From the NCBI RefSeq assembly GCF_011761355.1, contig NZ_JAASRW010000001.1:806001-870000 (forward strand): DNA of 64,000 bases. The letters run 5' to 3'. Position 1 is the first letter of the stretch, and every line of letters begins with the position of its first letter. Positions 41,946 through 50,512 of this stretch are shown here, in pieces. The DNA is from Paenibacillus lupini (GTDB lineage Bacteria; Bacillota; Bacilli; Paenibacillales; Paenibacillaceae). Below the pieces are notes generated by a model that had not been told where the DNA came from, did not search any database, and worked only from the letters and a program-made list of their open reading frames with translations. A program made the position numbers and the translations under genes.

Positions 41946-42842
41946 TCACGTGCGGTGTGACGCTCTCCAATGGCTAGGAGTAATGCCGGTTACTTTTTTA
42001 AACACGGTGCTGAAATGCTGGCTCGTCTTGAAGGCAAGACCTAAAGCAAGGTGGGTAATGGAAATATCGGAGTGCGTTAACAGCTGTGCGGCGTGTTCCA
42101 CACATGAACGTTCTACGAATGAGGAGGGCGACTGACCAAAGCTCTGCCGGAACAATCGGTAAAAATGGGATTCACTTACCCCTATTGAGGCAGCGATGTC
42201 TCGGTTGTTCCATTGCAACTCAGGGTTTCGTTGGATGTTTTCCGTAATGGAACGCAAGGCAGTCGGCAGGTCCTCAGGAATATGTAAATCAGGAGAAGGC
42301 TCGGTCATGTTAAGAAGAAGATCAAGCACAAGATGACGGACTTTCAGCTTAAGCCATGGCTGTGCTTCCGATTGAAGAGCTTGCTGCAGCTTACGGAATC
42401 TTATTTTCAACTGGACATTGGTTCGTAAGATTCTTGGCAGGCTTCGTAATTTATCGATGACAGCGGCGGCTTCACTCTCGCAAAGACCAAGCCACGAGGA
42501 AGAGTCCTTTGAAGGAGGTATTCTTACAATCATCCACCAGATCGTGCAGGGTTCCATAAAATCCATACGCGCTCGGTGAGGCTCATTCGGGCGGGTATGA
42601 AACAGTTCGCCGGCTCTTGTTTCATAATATTGTCCATTGACCTCCCAAGTTACTTTCCCGCTCTCTGTCAGCACAAATTCAAAGGCTCCATCATGCTCAT
42701 GATGAGACAATTTCATTGCTTCTGTAAAATGATCATACCCAAGCATGAGAAGCTCGGGAACCTGGCTGACATTGGAATGGTCACTACTATTATCTGCTTC
42801 ATATTCCCATCGTCCAGAACGGCTTTTCAAGGTAGTCATCAA
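41946..42842 (-). CDS. AraC family transcriptional regulator
   Basis: 298 residues: N-terminal cupin-like sensor (LSHHEHDGAFEFVLTESGKVTWEVNGQYYETRAGELFHTRPNEPHRAR) and C-terminal double HTH (WNNRDIAASIGVSESHFYRLFRQSFGQSPSSFVERSCVEHAAQLLTHSDISITHLALGLAFKTSQHFSTVFKKVTGITPSHWR). It is divergent from the PhyH-family gene, its likely target. Confidence 0.93.
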   Translation of the reverse strand: MMTTLKSRSGRWEYEADNSSDHSNVSQVPELLMLGYDHFTEAMKLSHHEHDGAFEFVLTESGKVTWEVNGQYYETRAGELFHTRPNEPHRARMDFMEPCTIWWMIVRIPPSKDSSSWLGLCESEAAAVIDKLRSLPRILRTNVQLKIRFRKLQQALQSEAQPWLKLKVRHLVLDLLLNMTEPSPDLHIPEDLPTALRSITENIQRNPELQWNNRDIAASIGVSESHFYRLFRQSFGQSPSSFVERSCVEHAAQLLTHSDISITHLALGLAFKTSQHFSTVFKKVTGITPSHWRASHRT

Positions 42843-42962
42843 TAGGTCTCCTTGTGTCGAATCATATCTATGTATAAAATCCTATTCGATAGTTTTCGGG
42901 AAGTCAAAGCCTATATAAGCTGATATCTTGAGAGGGTAAATAATTAATAGTGATGAGGTGGA

Positions 42963-43790
42963 ATGATGGGTTTTATTCCTTATGAAGTGACTGCACAAGA
43001 TAAGCAGGATTTCGAAAATAACGGCTATTGGATCAGCCCTAAGCTTATTGATGATGAGACGATTGAAAAGCTTCGGCTGGCGCATGAGCGGATCTGGTCA
43101 TCAGATTTCGACGGTGACGGCTACCCCATGCATGACATCCGTTTACCCGAGAATAAATTAGCGCTGCGTAAACATGATAATGGCTGGTGGATTAACGACG
43201 AGGTTCGAAGCGTTGTAACCCAACCAGATTTAGGGCATATGTCCGCTGAACTGCTTGGTGAATCCTCTATTAGGCTATGGCATGATCAGATCATCTACAA
43301 GCCTAGTGCTGCAGGTCAGGAGACGAGGGTAGGCAATGTTGGATGGCATCAGGATTATGGGTTTTGGAGATGCAGCAGTACAACAAATATGGTAACAGTC
43401 TGGATTGCCTTGCAGGATACCGATCTGAGCAACGGAGGAATGAGAACAATTCTGGGCTCTCACAAGTGGGGAATTGTTGAAGGCAGTGCTGCTTTTTTTG
43501 ATCAGGATTTGGAAGGACTTAAACAGAAATTCTCAAAAGGCGACTGGAACGATGAACCTTGTATTTTAAAGGCTGGCCAAGCAAGCTTCCACCATGGATT
43601 AACGTTCCACGGCTCGGGTCCTAATCTGTCTGAAAATCCACGGCTCTCCATTGTTGCACATTTGATGCCTGGTGATACGGTCTATAAGGCAGGCAGAGGC
43701 AGACATGATAATGTTCGTCTGCTTGGTCCTCGTCCATACGACGGCCAGCCTTTCGACAATGAATATTTCCCTTTGCTTTACAGCAAATAA
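42963..43790 (+). CDS. Phytanoyl-CoA dioxygenase (PhyH) family protein
   Basis: 275 residues of a non-haem Fe(II)/2-oxoglutarate oxygenase. The iron-binding pair is in VGWHQDYGFW (HxD), the distal His in SFHHGLTFHGSGPN, and an Arg for 2-oxoglutarate in NPRLSIVAHLMPGD. Family members hydroxylate small molecules; the divergent AraC sensor suggests catabolic induction by its substrate, which is unknown. GAGGTGG precedes the ATG pair at 42963/42966. Confidence 0.92.
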   Translation: MMGFIPYEVTAQDKQDFENNGYWISPKLIDDETIEKLRLAHERIWSSDFDGDGYPMHDIRLPENKLALRKHDNGWWINDEVRSVVTQPDLGHMSAELLGESSIRLWHDQIIYKPSAAGQETRVGNVGWHQDYGFWRCSSTTNMVTVWIALQDTDLSNGGMRTILGSHKWGIVEGSAAFFDQDLEGLKQKFSKGDWNDEPCILKAGQASFHHGLTFHGSGPNLSENPRLSIVAHLMPGDTVYKAGRGRHDNVRLLGPRPYDGQPFDNEYFPLLYSK

Positions 43791-43805
43791 GAAGAATAAG
43801 TGGAA

Positions 43806-43831
43806 GGAAGGGCATATGCCTTTCCTTTTTT
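43806..43831 (+). terminator. Terminator after the PhyH gene
   Basis: GGAAGGGC (43806-43813) pairs with GCCTTTCC (43818-43825) around ATAT, then six T residues. Confidence 0.88.
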
Positions 43832-43918
43832 GTTAAGTGGTGGGCAGGATAACGTATTGACTATGCAGAATCAGTTTGTATCTTACAACTCAATAAAAGG
43901 ATTGAAATAAGGAGGACT

Positions 43919-44037
43919 ATGAGGAAAATCAAGAACATTTAATAGTCGCGGGGATAAGTCGGCTCGTCGACACTGGGGTGCTGTTCTACATGTTGCCCGT
44001 CGAAAAGATGGCTAATGGAGATAGTGAAACATGCTAA
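43919..44037 (+). pseudogene. Possible short broken gene ahead of the kinase gene
   Basis: ATG 43919 follows AAGGAGG closely but stops after 7 codons. The neighbouring frame reads ENQEHLIVAGISRLVDTGVL... to a stop at 44035. One extra G in the AGG at 43921-43923 would join them into a 39-residue product. No family is recognised. Confidence 0.3.
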
Positions 44038-44056
44038 CGTGAAGGAGGAAAGAATC

Positions 44057-44557
44057 ATGTTGTATATTTTTGGCGGTCTGCCAGGCACCGGAAAGTCTAC
44101 GTTATCGTCAGCTTTGGCTAGGGAACTTCGGGCAACGTACCTTCGGGTTGATGTTGTAGAGCAGGCTCTGCGAGCTACCGGACTCAGTGTTAATGGACCT
44201 GAGGGTTACATCGTGTGTTATGAAATTGCAAAGCAAAGCCTCCGTTTAGGACATGATGTGATAGCAGACACGGTTAATCCTATTCACATCACTTGTCATG
44301 ACTGGAGAAATGTAGCGGAGTCTCTCGAAATTCCGTTTGTCGAGATCGAAGTGGTCTGCTCTGACGAAAGTGAACATAGACATCGGGTTCTTACGCGTAA
44401 AACAGATATATCTGGCTTAATGCTCCCCACATGGGATCAGGTTAAGAACAGGCATTATGAAGCTTGGGATCGCGATCATATCATAATAGACACGGCGAAT
44501 CATACTGTGGAGGAAAGCTTGATAGAGTTACGTAAACGGCTAGGTCTTGAAAATTAA
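44057..44557 (+). CDS. AAA/zeta-like P-loop kinase
   Basis: 166 residues from ATG 44057 (AAGGAGG upstream). The Walker A motif GGLPGTGKSTLSSALARELRATYLRVD is at the start, followed by DVIADTVNP and IPFVEIEVVCSDESEHRHRVLTRK. This is the AAA_33 family of small kinases/phosphotransferases such as those acting on aminoglycosides, sugars or nucleosides. Substrate unknown. A terminator follows. Confidence 0.85.
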   Translation: MLYIFGGLPGTGKSTLSSALARELRATYLRVDVVEQALRATGLSVNGPEGYIVCYEIAKQSLRLGHDVIADTVNPIHITCHDWRNVAESLEIPFVEIEVVCSDESEHRHRVLTRKTDISGLMLPTWDQVKNRHYEAWDRDHIIIDTANHTVEESLIELRKRLGLEN

Positions 44558-44601
44558 TCGATAATTAGATGACGGATCATAAAAGTACTAAACATGACGA
44601 G

Positions 44602-44627
44602 GCAGCCAGAACGGCTGCTGTTTTATT
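44602..44627 (+). terminator. Terminator after the kinase gene
   Basis: GCAGCC (44602-44607) and GGCTGC (44613-44618), followed by TGTTTTATTTT. Confidence 0.75.
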
Positions 44628-44651
44628 TTAATAAATTTGAGGTGTGTTCTC

Positions 44652-45110
44652 TTGGTTACTGTTTCGACAGAGATTGAAATTAAAGCATCTATTGCAGTTT
44701 GTTTTGATATGGCAAGAAATATTGAATTGCATACGAAAACGGTCTGGAGACATACCCAGGAAAGTGCAGTAGCTGGAAGAACTTCTGGATTGATTGGTGA
44801 AGGGGAATTTGTCACTTTTCAAGCAAAGCATTTTTTAATAAGACAAAAATTAACTTCAAGAATCACTGACTATAATAGACCATACAAGTTTGTTGACGAG
44901 ATGATAAGTGGTGCTTTTAAAAGTATGAGACATGAGCAAGAATTTATTGATTTAGGAAATCGAACGCTGATGAGAGATACCTTACACTTTGAGGCTCCAT
45001 TAGGCTTAGTTGGATGGATTGTTGAAAGAGTTATTTTAAAAGGATATATGGAGAGATTTTTAAATTACCGTAATAAACAATTAAAGGAGCTAGCCGAAAG
45101 AGCAGTTTGA
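44652..45110 (+). CDS. SRPBCC-superfamily protein
   Basis: 152 residues from TTG 44652, chosen because GAGGTG is 7 bases upstream. The sequence pattern EIEIKASIAVCFDMARNIELHTKTV ... GEFVTFQAKHFLIRQKLTSRITDYNRPYKFVDEMISGAFKSMRHEQEFIDLGNRTLMRDTLHFEAPLG fits the START/polyketide-cyclase-like (SRPBCC) fold found in YfkH/cell-division-inhibitor-type proteins. It binds a hydrophobic ligand in related proteins; role here unknown. Confidence 0.82.
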   Translation: MVTVSTEIEIKASIAVCFDMARNIELHTKTVWRHTQESAVAGRTSGLIGEGEFVTFQAKHFLIRQKLTSRITDYNRPYKFVDEMISGAFKSMRHEQEFIDLGNRTLMRDTLHFEAPLGLVGWIVERVILKGYMERFLNYRNKQLKELAERAV

Positions 45111-45144
45111 TGGTGTAACGTAAGAAAATATAACCACCTTTATG

Positions 45145-45186
45145 CAAAAAAAGAGAACGTGCCCGAGTTATTCTCGAGCAACGTTC
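45145..45186 (-). terminator. Terminator of the dps gene
   Basis: On the minus strand AGAACGTTGCTCGAG pairs with CTCGGGCACGTTCT around AATAA and runs into seven T residues. Confidence 0.85.
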
Positions 45187-45216
45187 TGCAATATTCTTCG
45201 ATCTAATGGGATACCC

Positions 45217-45669
45217 TTATTTACCGTTAAACGCGCTCAACATCCAAACATGTTTCTCAAGCTTTTTATGGATGGCAAGTAACATGTCTGCCGTTGTCTC
45301 ATCGCCGGCTTCTTGCGCGATTTCCATGCCTTCCTTCAATTCATCGATAATAGACTTGAAGTCTTTTATTAGTTGATCAACCATTTGTTCAGCCGTTTCC
45401 TTGCCGCTGGCTTCCTTGATCGTGGACTCTTCTAGAAAGTCTGTCATCTTGGCAATTGGCTGGCCCTTCACCGCGAGCAGACGCTCAGCGATTTCATCGA
45501 CGTGTAACGCGGCTTCCTCGTATAACTCTTGGAATTTTACATGCAGCGTAAAGAATTGCGAACCTTTCACATACCAGTGATAGTTGTGAAGCTTAATATA
45601 GAGGACGCTCCAATTGGCGACCTGGCGGTTCAAGAGTTGTTGAACGGATTGTGTTGTTTTTGTAGTCAT
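45217..45669 (-). CDS. dps: Dps/MrgA-type mini-ferritin
   Basis: 150 residues, the four-helix Dps fold. The inter-subunit ferroxidase ligands are in [47 protein letters not shown]. The dodecamer oxidises and stores iron with peroxide and protects DNA in stress. AAAGGGATGG precedes the ATG on the minus strand. The A/T-rich upstream region (45690-45730) contains a loose PerR-like stretch that is too degenerate to call. Monocistronic. Confidence 0.95.
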   Translation of the reverse strand: MTTKTTQSVQQLLNRQVANWSVLYIKLHNYHWYVKGSQFFTLHVKFQELYEEAALHVDEIAERLLAVKGQPIAKMTDFLEESTIKEASGKETAEQMVDQLIKDFKSIIDELKEGMEIAQEAGDETTADMLLAIHKKLEKHVWMLSAFNGK

Positions 45670-45813
45670 GGTTTATTCCATCCCTTTCAAGTTAAATTGA
45701 ATTATTAATATTGTTATATTTAAACCTAAATACGTTAAATGAAACAGCGATGCTTAAAATGGCAACAGCTTACAAGTTAAAATTAAATACATAGTTTAAA
45801 GAGGGGAAATAAA

Positions 45814-46869
45814 ATGCAACGCAGATCGTTTCAATTTAATGTGAGACATTTTCACGGAATTACAGAATGGATTGCAGACGTTCAACCAATTAGTAATAAG
45901 AGTAATAAATTTTTAGTCCTCACTAAAAATAGTAAGATTTATGAATTGGATACTAAAAATGAAGTTATTACTGAGTTGTTTAGCTTTGATAGTGAAGGAA
46001 TAATATTTGACGAGAATGTCTCGCTTCTGGTATCTGCAAAGGGCGAACTAATTGCCGTATATAATACATTCGGTAGTCATGGGATTGTAATAGATGTCCA
46101 AACAAAATCGATAATAATGCGTTTTAATCGAGATGATTATCATTCTGAACAAACCGTTTTTCCTGTCGCTTTTACCTATCATAACAAACAAATATTATTG
46201 ATTCATGGTACAAAATGGAATAGGCTGGATATTACAAATCCTTTAACCCACGAAGTCTTTTCTAAGAGAAATGATCCTAAATTCGAATTATCTGAAAACA
46301 AATCTACAGAATCAGAACATTACTTGGATTATTTCCATGGGCAGTTACTAGTTTCTCCTGATTATAAATGGATTGTAGATAATGGATGGGAGTGGCATCC
46401 TGCTGGATGTGTGACAGGGTGGAGTATTTCTGAATGGTTACAAAACCGATGGGAGTCTGAAGACGGTAAGAGCAAAATGAATCTTTGGAGCTGGAAAGAA
46501 GATTGGAACGATCCAGTATGTTGGATTAGTAATAATGAGATTGGCTTAGTTGGTAGACATAATTCTGATTTTATTGATGAGAATGAGATTTTTGATGATA
46601 GATGTTTATTTAGAAAGGTAGATGTAAGTACAGGAGACGTTTTGAATGAGTTTCCTATTGCACCAGGCAATATATATTATGATGCATACTTATTTTCATG
46701 TTCCAAGGACGTAGGAATAAAAATATATGATGTTAATTCAGGTGAACTACAATACGAAAATAAGGAATTAATTATAGATAATTATCATCACAAATCAAAA
46801 GAGTTTATCAGATATGATAATGAACAAATAATAATCTATAGGTTGATCGAAGAGATTAACATACTTTAA
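45814..46869 (+). CDS. Hypothetical protein, possible beta-propeller
   Basis: 351 residues, A+T-rich, no signal peptide. Repeated short blocks such as KIYELDTKNEV, GIVIDVQTKSII, CLFRKVDVSTGDVLN and IKIYDVNSGELQY look like degenerate propeller blades in which a value is read and named, as in WD40/YVTN-like proteins; no specific family is recognised. AGAGGGG precedes the ATG. The HIT gene follows 14 bases later, probably in the same transcript. Confidence 0.75.
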   Translation: MQRRSFQFNVRHFHGITEWIADVQPISNKSNKFLVLTKNSKIYELDTKNEVITELFSFDSEGIIFDENVSLLVSAKGELIAVYNTFGSHGIVIDVQTKSIIMRFNRDDYHSEQTVFPVAFTYHNKQILLIHGTKWNRLDITNPLTHEVFSKRNDPKFELSENKSTESEHYLDYFHGQLLVSPDYKWIVDNGWEWHPAGCVTGWSISEWLQNRWESEDGKSKMNLWSWKEDWNDPVCWISNNEIGLVGRHNSDFIDENEIFDDRCLFRKVDVSTGDVLNEFPIAPGNIYYDAYLFSCSKDVGIKIYDVNSGELQYENKELIIDNYHHKSKEFIRYDNEQIIIYRLIEEINIL

Positions 46870-46883
46870 AAGGGGATACTCAA

Positions 46884-47309
46884 ATGTCATGTTTTATTTG
46901 TGATAAGCATCGTGGCATTTCAAATCAACCGCCTGGTGGATATTTTTATGAAGATAAGCATTGGAAAGTTTGTCACTTTCCCGCGGACCAATCTGTTCTT
47001 GGGCGTATTGTATTGGAATCTAAACGTCATTTTTTGGATTTTGCTGAGATGACAGAAGAAGAGGCTGCATCTTACGGAAATGTAATAAAGTTATTGTATG
47101 CAGCACTAAAACAGGTCACAGAAGCAGAACGGGTGTACCAACTCATAACTATTGATGGTACTCCACATTTTCATGTGCATTTTATTCCTCGTGGACGCGA
47201 TGGCAAGACAAGAGGGTTAGAATATTTAAGACAAGAATTATCTTGTAATGAAGAAGACGCCATTCAATTAGTTAATAAACTGCAAGTAATTCTTAATCTT
47301 TCTAGATAG
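46884..47309 (+). CDS. HIT family hydrolase
   Basis: 141 residues. N-terminal CFICDKH zinc-site-like pair and the histidine triad HFHVHFIPRG near residue 92; the rest (LGRIVLESKRHFLDFAEMTEEEAASYGNVIKLLYAALKQV) is standard for HIT proteins, which cleave nucleotidyl phosphates such as Ap4A or AMP conjugates. AAAAGGGG precedes the ATG. Confidence 0.92.
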   Translation: MSCFICDKHRGISNQPPGGYFYEDKHWKVCHFPADQSVLGRIVLESKRHFLDFAEMTEEEAASYGNVIKLLYAALKQVTEAERVYQLITIDGTPHFHVHFIPRGRDGKTRGLEYLRQELSCNEEDAIQLVNKLQVILNLSR

Positions 47310-47358
47310 CTGGCTTGAAGATCCATTGTCACAACCTTTGTTTAAGTTATTCAAATAA

Positions 47359-47837
47359 TACGTTGCTGGCATCTCAACAGGCGAACGAAGCTGGCAAGTC
47401 CGCTATAAACCGATTCTCCAAGATTCATTCCATAGTGATCAATGGAAGAACGTAGCTGGGGATGAAGAATTGCGAAAACTGGCCGCAGATTCACTAGATT
47501 GGGGGAACCCGAAAGCCCCGACAGGGTCCGATGCTATAATAAATGGCTGCAAGAACTCTCTATGCAGGTCCAGTCGGATGGCGAAACGTATTTTGTTGCC
47601 CGCAGCTTTGCCGACCAGTACTGGGCATACGTGCGTGATTCGGTCCGTGGCGGCGTGCTGGTGCTGGAAGACTTCGCTACGAAGGAATCTCATGCGGATG
47701 CCCTCATATATATCCTGCAATGGGCGGCTCACGAGGCATCCACCTTGGGATGCGAGTGGGTTACCATTACACGCCGTATTCATAAGCTGTGCGAGCAGCT
47801 GGGATTCGAAGCGGAGATTGTTTTACAAGAAGGATAG
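47359..47837 (+). pseudogene. GNAT-like acetyltransferase remnant, frameshifted
   Basis: One frame reads AGISTGERSWQVRYKPILQDSFHSDQWKNVAGDEELRKLAADSLDWG. At the GGGGG run (47501-47505) it gives way to GEPESPDRVRCYNKWLQELSMQV...ALIYILQWAAHEASTLGCEWVTITRRIHKLCEQLGFEAEI, which has the ending of a GNAT domain. One more G in the run joins the two parts. No start codon is visible upstream (stop at 47356), so the N-terminus is also lost or altered. Confidence 0.6.
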
Positions 47838-47917
47838 AGCTAAGAAGCCACAATGATAGGACTCGGTTCAACAGAGAGTCGCGTAAAGGTTAATTATTAA
47901 ACTATAGAAGAACGTGG

Positions 47918-47946
47918 AAGCTGCATAAATTGCGGCTTTTTTTTAT
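47918..47946 (+). terminator. Terminator before the blaI promoter
   Basis: AAGCTGC (47918-47924) and GCGGCTT (47932-47938) with one G-T pair, then eight T residues. Confidence 0.8.
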
Positions 47947-47972
47947 TAAAGTACATATCAGATTTGATCATC

Positions 47973-48018
47973 TTGACTTTCTTTGATTACAAATGTAGTA
48001 TTGACTACAAAAGTAGTC
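47973..48018. promoter_or_regulatory. blaI promoter with two BlaI-type operators
   Basis: TTGACT (47973-47978) and TAGTAT (47996-48001), spacing 17. TACAAATGTA (47988-47997) has the TACA-N2-TGTA dyad of BlaI/MecI operators and overlaps the -10. GACTAC-AAAA-GTAGTC (48003-48018) is a second perfect dyad at the transcription start. This predicts autorepression. Confidence 0.85.
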
Positions 48019-48032
48019 TAATTGGAGGTAGA

Positions 48033-48413
48033 ATGATGAAGGAAATTCCACGCATTTCTGATGCGGAATGGGAAGTCATGAAGGTGTTATGGGCAAAATC
48101 GCCGATGACAGCAGGTGAGGTGATTGACTCCTTAGCAGATATAAACGACTGGAGTCCAAAGACAATCAGAACCTTACTCACCAGGTTGGTTCAAAAAGAA
48201 GTGATAACCTTTGATTCAAACAGTAGGCCATATGTGTACTCTCCTCTAGTTGCAGAAGAAGAAACCACTCGAGCGGAAACGCAATCTTTTCTGAAACGGT
48301 TGTACGGTGGTGGAGCTTTAAAACCGATGTTGGTTAATTTTCTGAAGTATGAAAAATTGTCTAAAGAAGACATACAAGAACTGAAAAGTATTCTGGACGA
48401 AAGAAAGGAATAA
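48033..48413 (+). CDS. blaI: BlaI/MecI/CopY family repressor
   Basis: 126 residues from ATG 48033 (TTGGAGG upstream). Winged helix IPRISDAEWEVMKVLWAKSPMTAGEVIDSLADINDWSPKTIRTLLTRLVQKEVITFDSNSRPYVYSPLV and a C-terminal dimerisation helix ending LKSILDERKE are typical; the N-F region where BlaI is cleaved lies in MLVNFLKYEK. It is released from its operators when the partner BlaR1-type protease, encoded 5 bases downstream, is activated. Confidence 0.93.
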   Translation: MMKEIPRISDAEWEVMKVLWAKSPMTAGEVIDSLADINDWSPKTIRTLLTRLVQKEVITFDSNSRPYVYSPLVAEEETTRAETQSFLKRLYGGGALKPMLVNFLKYEKLSKEDIQELKSILDERKE

Positions 48414-48418
48414 GCCAG

Positions 48419-50068
48419 ATGACTTCTGTTCTTACTGACGCATTAACCTGGATCTTATCCACGTCGTTGATGGCTAGTGTATTGGTCATTTTTATTTTAG
48501 TTGCCAAGTGGTTACTGAAAGATAAATTAAAGCCTAGGTGGGCCTATTTGCTGTGGATTCTCTTGGTCCTGAGGTTATTGCTGCCGTGGGCGCCTGAAAG
48601 CTCGTTTAGTGTTTTTAATATTTTCCAAACGCTTCCGGAAAATAGCCACCTAGTAACAGAGATAGAAAATCCAGCCTCCCCTGATGTTGAACCAAGCTAT
48701 GAGATGTCATCAACGACACAGGTACAAGATTCATCCCCAAATACGGTATCGACCATCGGAGATGACTCGACTGTGAAAAAGCCGATGTCACTCTTGCAAA
48801 TAGCGTCAATGATTTGGCTGGTTGGCATGGTTATGTTCCTAAGCTTTATGGTTAGGGCAAATGTACGGTTCGCTGCGCTAATTAAAAAAGAGGTTGCTGT
48901 CATTGATCAAGGGATTAATTCATTGTTTGAACGATGTAAAGACGAAATGAAAGTGCACCGAAAAATAGCGTTAATCCAGACGAATCAAGTATCTAGCCCA
49001 ACCTTGTTTGGTCTACTGAAACCGAAACTCTTGATACCTGACTTGGCTCTACGTTATTTGAATGAAGTGCAGCTTCGCTACGTGTTCTTACATGAAATAT
49101 CGCATGTCCGACGTAGAGATATTGCCATGAACTGGCTAATGAACATTTTGCTTAGCGTACATTGGTTTAATCCTTTTTTATGGTATGCATACCACAAGAT
49201 GCGAGCTGATCAGGAGACGGCTTGTGATGCCTTGGCCTTATCGAGAATTAAGTCTGAGGAGTCCAACGAATATGCCTTAACGATAATAAAATTGTTAGAG
49301 CTATTCGCAAATCCAGTTCGTTTAGCAGGGGCAGCCAGTATTTCAGGAAATAAGAAAGAACTTAAGAGGAGACTAGTTATGATCACTTCATTTAAAAAAC
49401 ACTCCTATAAGTGGTCTTTGATAGGTCTTGCAGTCATCTTGTTATTGGGTGGTGCCGCGTTAACGAATGCCAGCACACAAGATAAGGGTAATCAGGCGAT
49501 CGAGGACAACAATCAATCAGTTGATGTTGCAGCAATTGGAGAGCTAACTGAGGTATGGGCCAATGCACTAAAAACGCGGGAAGGTAAACCCCGTTATGAG
49601 ATGATGTCTTCAAAAGCGAAAGACAAATTCATACAAGAACAAATCATTAGGAGCGGAGAAAACTGGAATTATAATATAGGGGTTTCTAGTCCTTGGGTTG
49701 TTGATTTTGAGAGTGAGATTGATGGTATGAATGTTATTATTACATATTTAACTTTAACAAGTGAACCGAACTATTATAAAACAGTGGAATCTCTAAAGTT
49801 TTCCAGGGAAAATGGTAAACTTGTAGTAGATGATTTTGAAACCGTTTATGAAGGAGAATGGACGGAGGACACAAAGATTTCAGCAACAGACTATGAGCGA
49901 ATGATCAATATAATTATTTCAGTTAATAAAGGTGATCTACCTGTTTCCGCTCTAAAAGATGCTGAACCAATACTTCGTAAAAAAGGTGGTCTAAATAAGT
50001 TATCTACATCCATTAGAAAAAAGTATATTAGAGAGACTGTGGATAGGGTAACTACAACAGACCATTGA
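48419..50068 (+). CDS. BlaR1-type M56 metalloprotease sensor with non-canonical extracellular domain
   Basis: 549 residues. Several N-terminal membrane helices flank the cytoplasmic zinc protease domain with HEISH at residues 225-229 and the distal Glu in MRADQETACDALAL; LKPKLLIPDLALRYL is family-typical. A last membrane helix (~333-350) exports a ~195-residue C-terminal domain (DVAAIGELTEVWANALKTREGKPRYEMMSSKAKDKFI...). That domain has no S-x-x-K or KTG motif and so cannot be the penicillin-binding sensor of true BlaR1; it looks NTF2/SnoaL-like. It senses an unknown wall-related signal and inactivates BlaI. Confidence 0.9.
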   Translation: MTSVLTDALTWILSTSLMASVLVIFILVAKWLLKDKLKPRWAYLLWILLVLRLLLPWAPESSFSVFNIFQTLPENSHLVTEIENPASPDVEPSYEMSSTTQVQDSSPNTVSTIGDDSTVKKPMSLLQIASMIWLVGMVMFLSFMVRANVRFAALIKKEVAVIDQGINSLFERCKDEMKVHRKIALIQTNQVSSPTLFGLLKPKLLIPDLALRYLNEVQLRYVFLHEISHVRRRDIAMNWLMNILLSVHWFNPFLWYAYHKMRADQETACDALALSRIKSEESNEYALTIIKLLELFANPVRLAGAASISGNKKELKRRLVMITSFKKHSYKWSLIGLAVILLLGGAALTNASTQDKGNQAIEDNNQSVDVAAIGELTEVWANALKTREGKPRYEMMSSKAKDKFIQEQIIRSGENWNYNIGVSSPWVVDFESEIDGMNVIITYLTLTSEPNYYKTVESLKFSRENGKLVVDDFETVYEGEWTEDTKISATDYERMINIIISVNKGDLPVSALKDAEPILRKKGGLNKLSTSIRKKYIRETVDRVTTTDH

Positions 50069-50159
50069 ATTATCATAGAAGAAAGTATTTAAAAAGTATT
50101 TAAAAATTTCTCAACTCTCTCGGTGTACATAGGTTCCATGATTTCGTTAGAGATGGAGC

Positions 50160-50212
50160 AACCACTAAGCTGCCGGCATAATCGGCGGCTTTTGTTACGT
50201 TAACGGGCGTTT
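50160..50212 (+). repeat. Hairpin plus ACGTTAAYGGGC repeat, copy 1
   Basis: AAGCTGCCG (50167-50175) pairs with CGGCGGCTT (50183-50191), then TTTGTTACGTTAACGGGC. Copy 2 at 61622-61670 has the same layout. The rest of the 50069-50434 gap holds only a hydrophobic minus-strand stretch (about 50280 to 50200, ...IILPILIGAVMLFIKDKRPLT) that may be a gene remnant. Confidence 0.55.
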
Positions 50213-50434
50213 ATCTTTAATAAATAACATCACAGCGCCAATCAGAATTGGTAAAATAATAGATAAAAAATAATTAATGGAAGGAGATTTTCACTCCATC
50301 ACGAATTATTCAGATTGTTCACTTTGAGCGTAAGACAGCTGAATCTACAATCTCAACTACTGCTTGATAGGATGATATCCACGGCTGTGCTATTCTGATT
50401 TCGACAGTACTCTTCATCCATATTTCATAAGGCA

Positions 50435-50449
50435 ATGCTTGCGAAGTAA
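50435..50449 (+). CDS. Possible four-codon leader peptide (MLAK)
   Basis: ATG CTT GCG AAG TAA at 50435-50449 has AAGG just upstream. Its stop overlaps the first base pairs of the following terminator, so a ribosome held here would block that hairpin. Very short and therefore weakly supported. Confidence 0.25.
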   Translation: MLAK

Positions 50450-50499
50450 GAATTGTCACAATGAGCCCATAAGGTGCTCATAAGGCAACAATTCTTTTT
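50448..50499 (+). terminator. Terminator directly upstream of the ABC exporter (attenuator)
   Basis: AAGAATTGT (50448-50456) pairs perfectly with ACAATTCTT (50488-50496); inside, TGAGC (50462-50466) pairs with GCTCA (50476-50480). TTTTTA follows, and the GGAGG of the ABC gene begins at 50501. Its position makes it an attenuator of the exporter operon. Confidence 0.75.
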
Positions 50500-50512
50500 A
50501 GGAGGTTTTAGA

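Noticed and set aside
45690..45760. PerR-box-like A/T-rich sequence upstream of dps
   Set aside because: The match to TTATAAT-N-ATTATAA is too poor to separate from general A/T richness.
47470..47856. A 128-codon open frame over the GNAT-like region
   Set aside because: Only its first ~15 residues belong to the GNAT-like sequence; the rest is the wrong frame after the missing G.
50474..50512. Upstream start for the first ABC exporter gene at 50474
   Set aside because: That extension reads through the attenuator hairpin and the GGAGG site; the GTG at 50513 has correct spacing.
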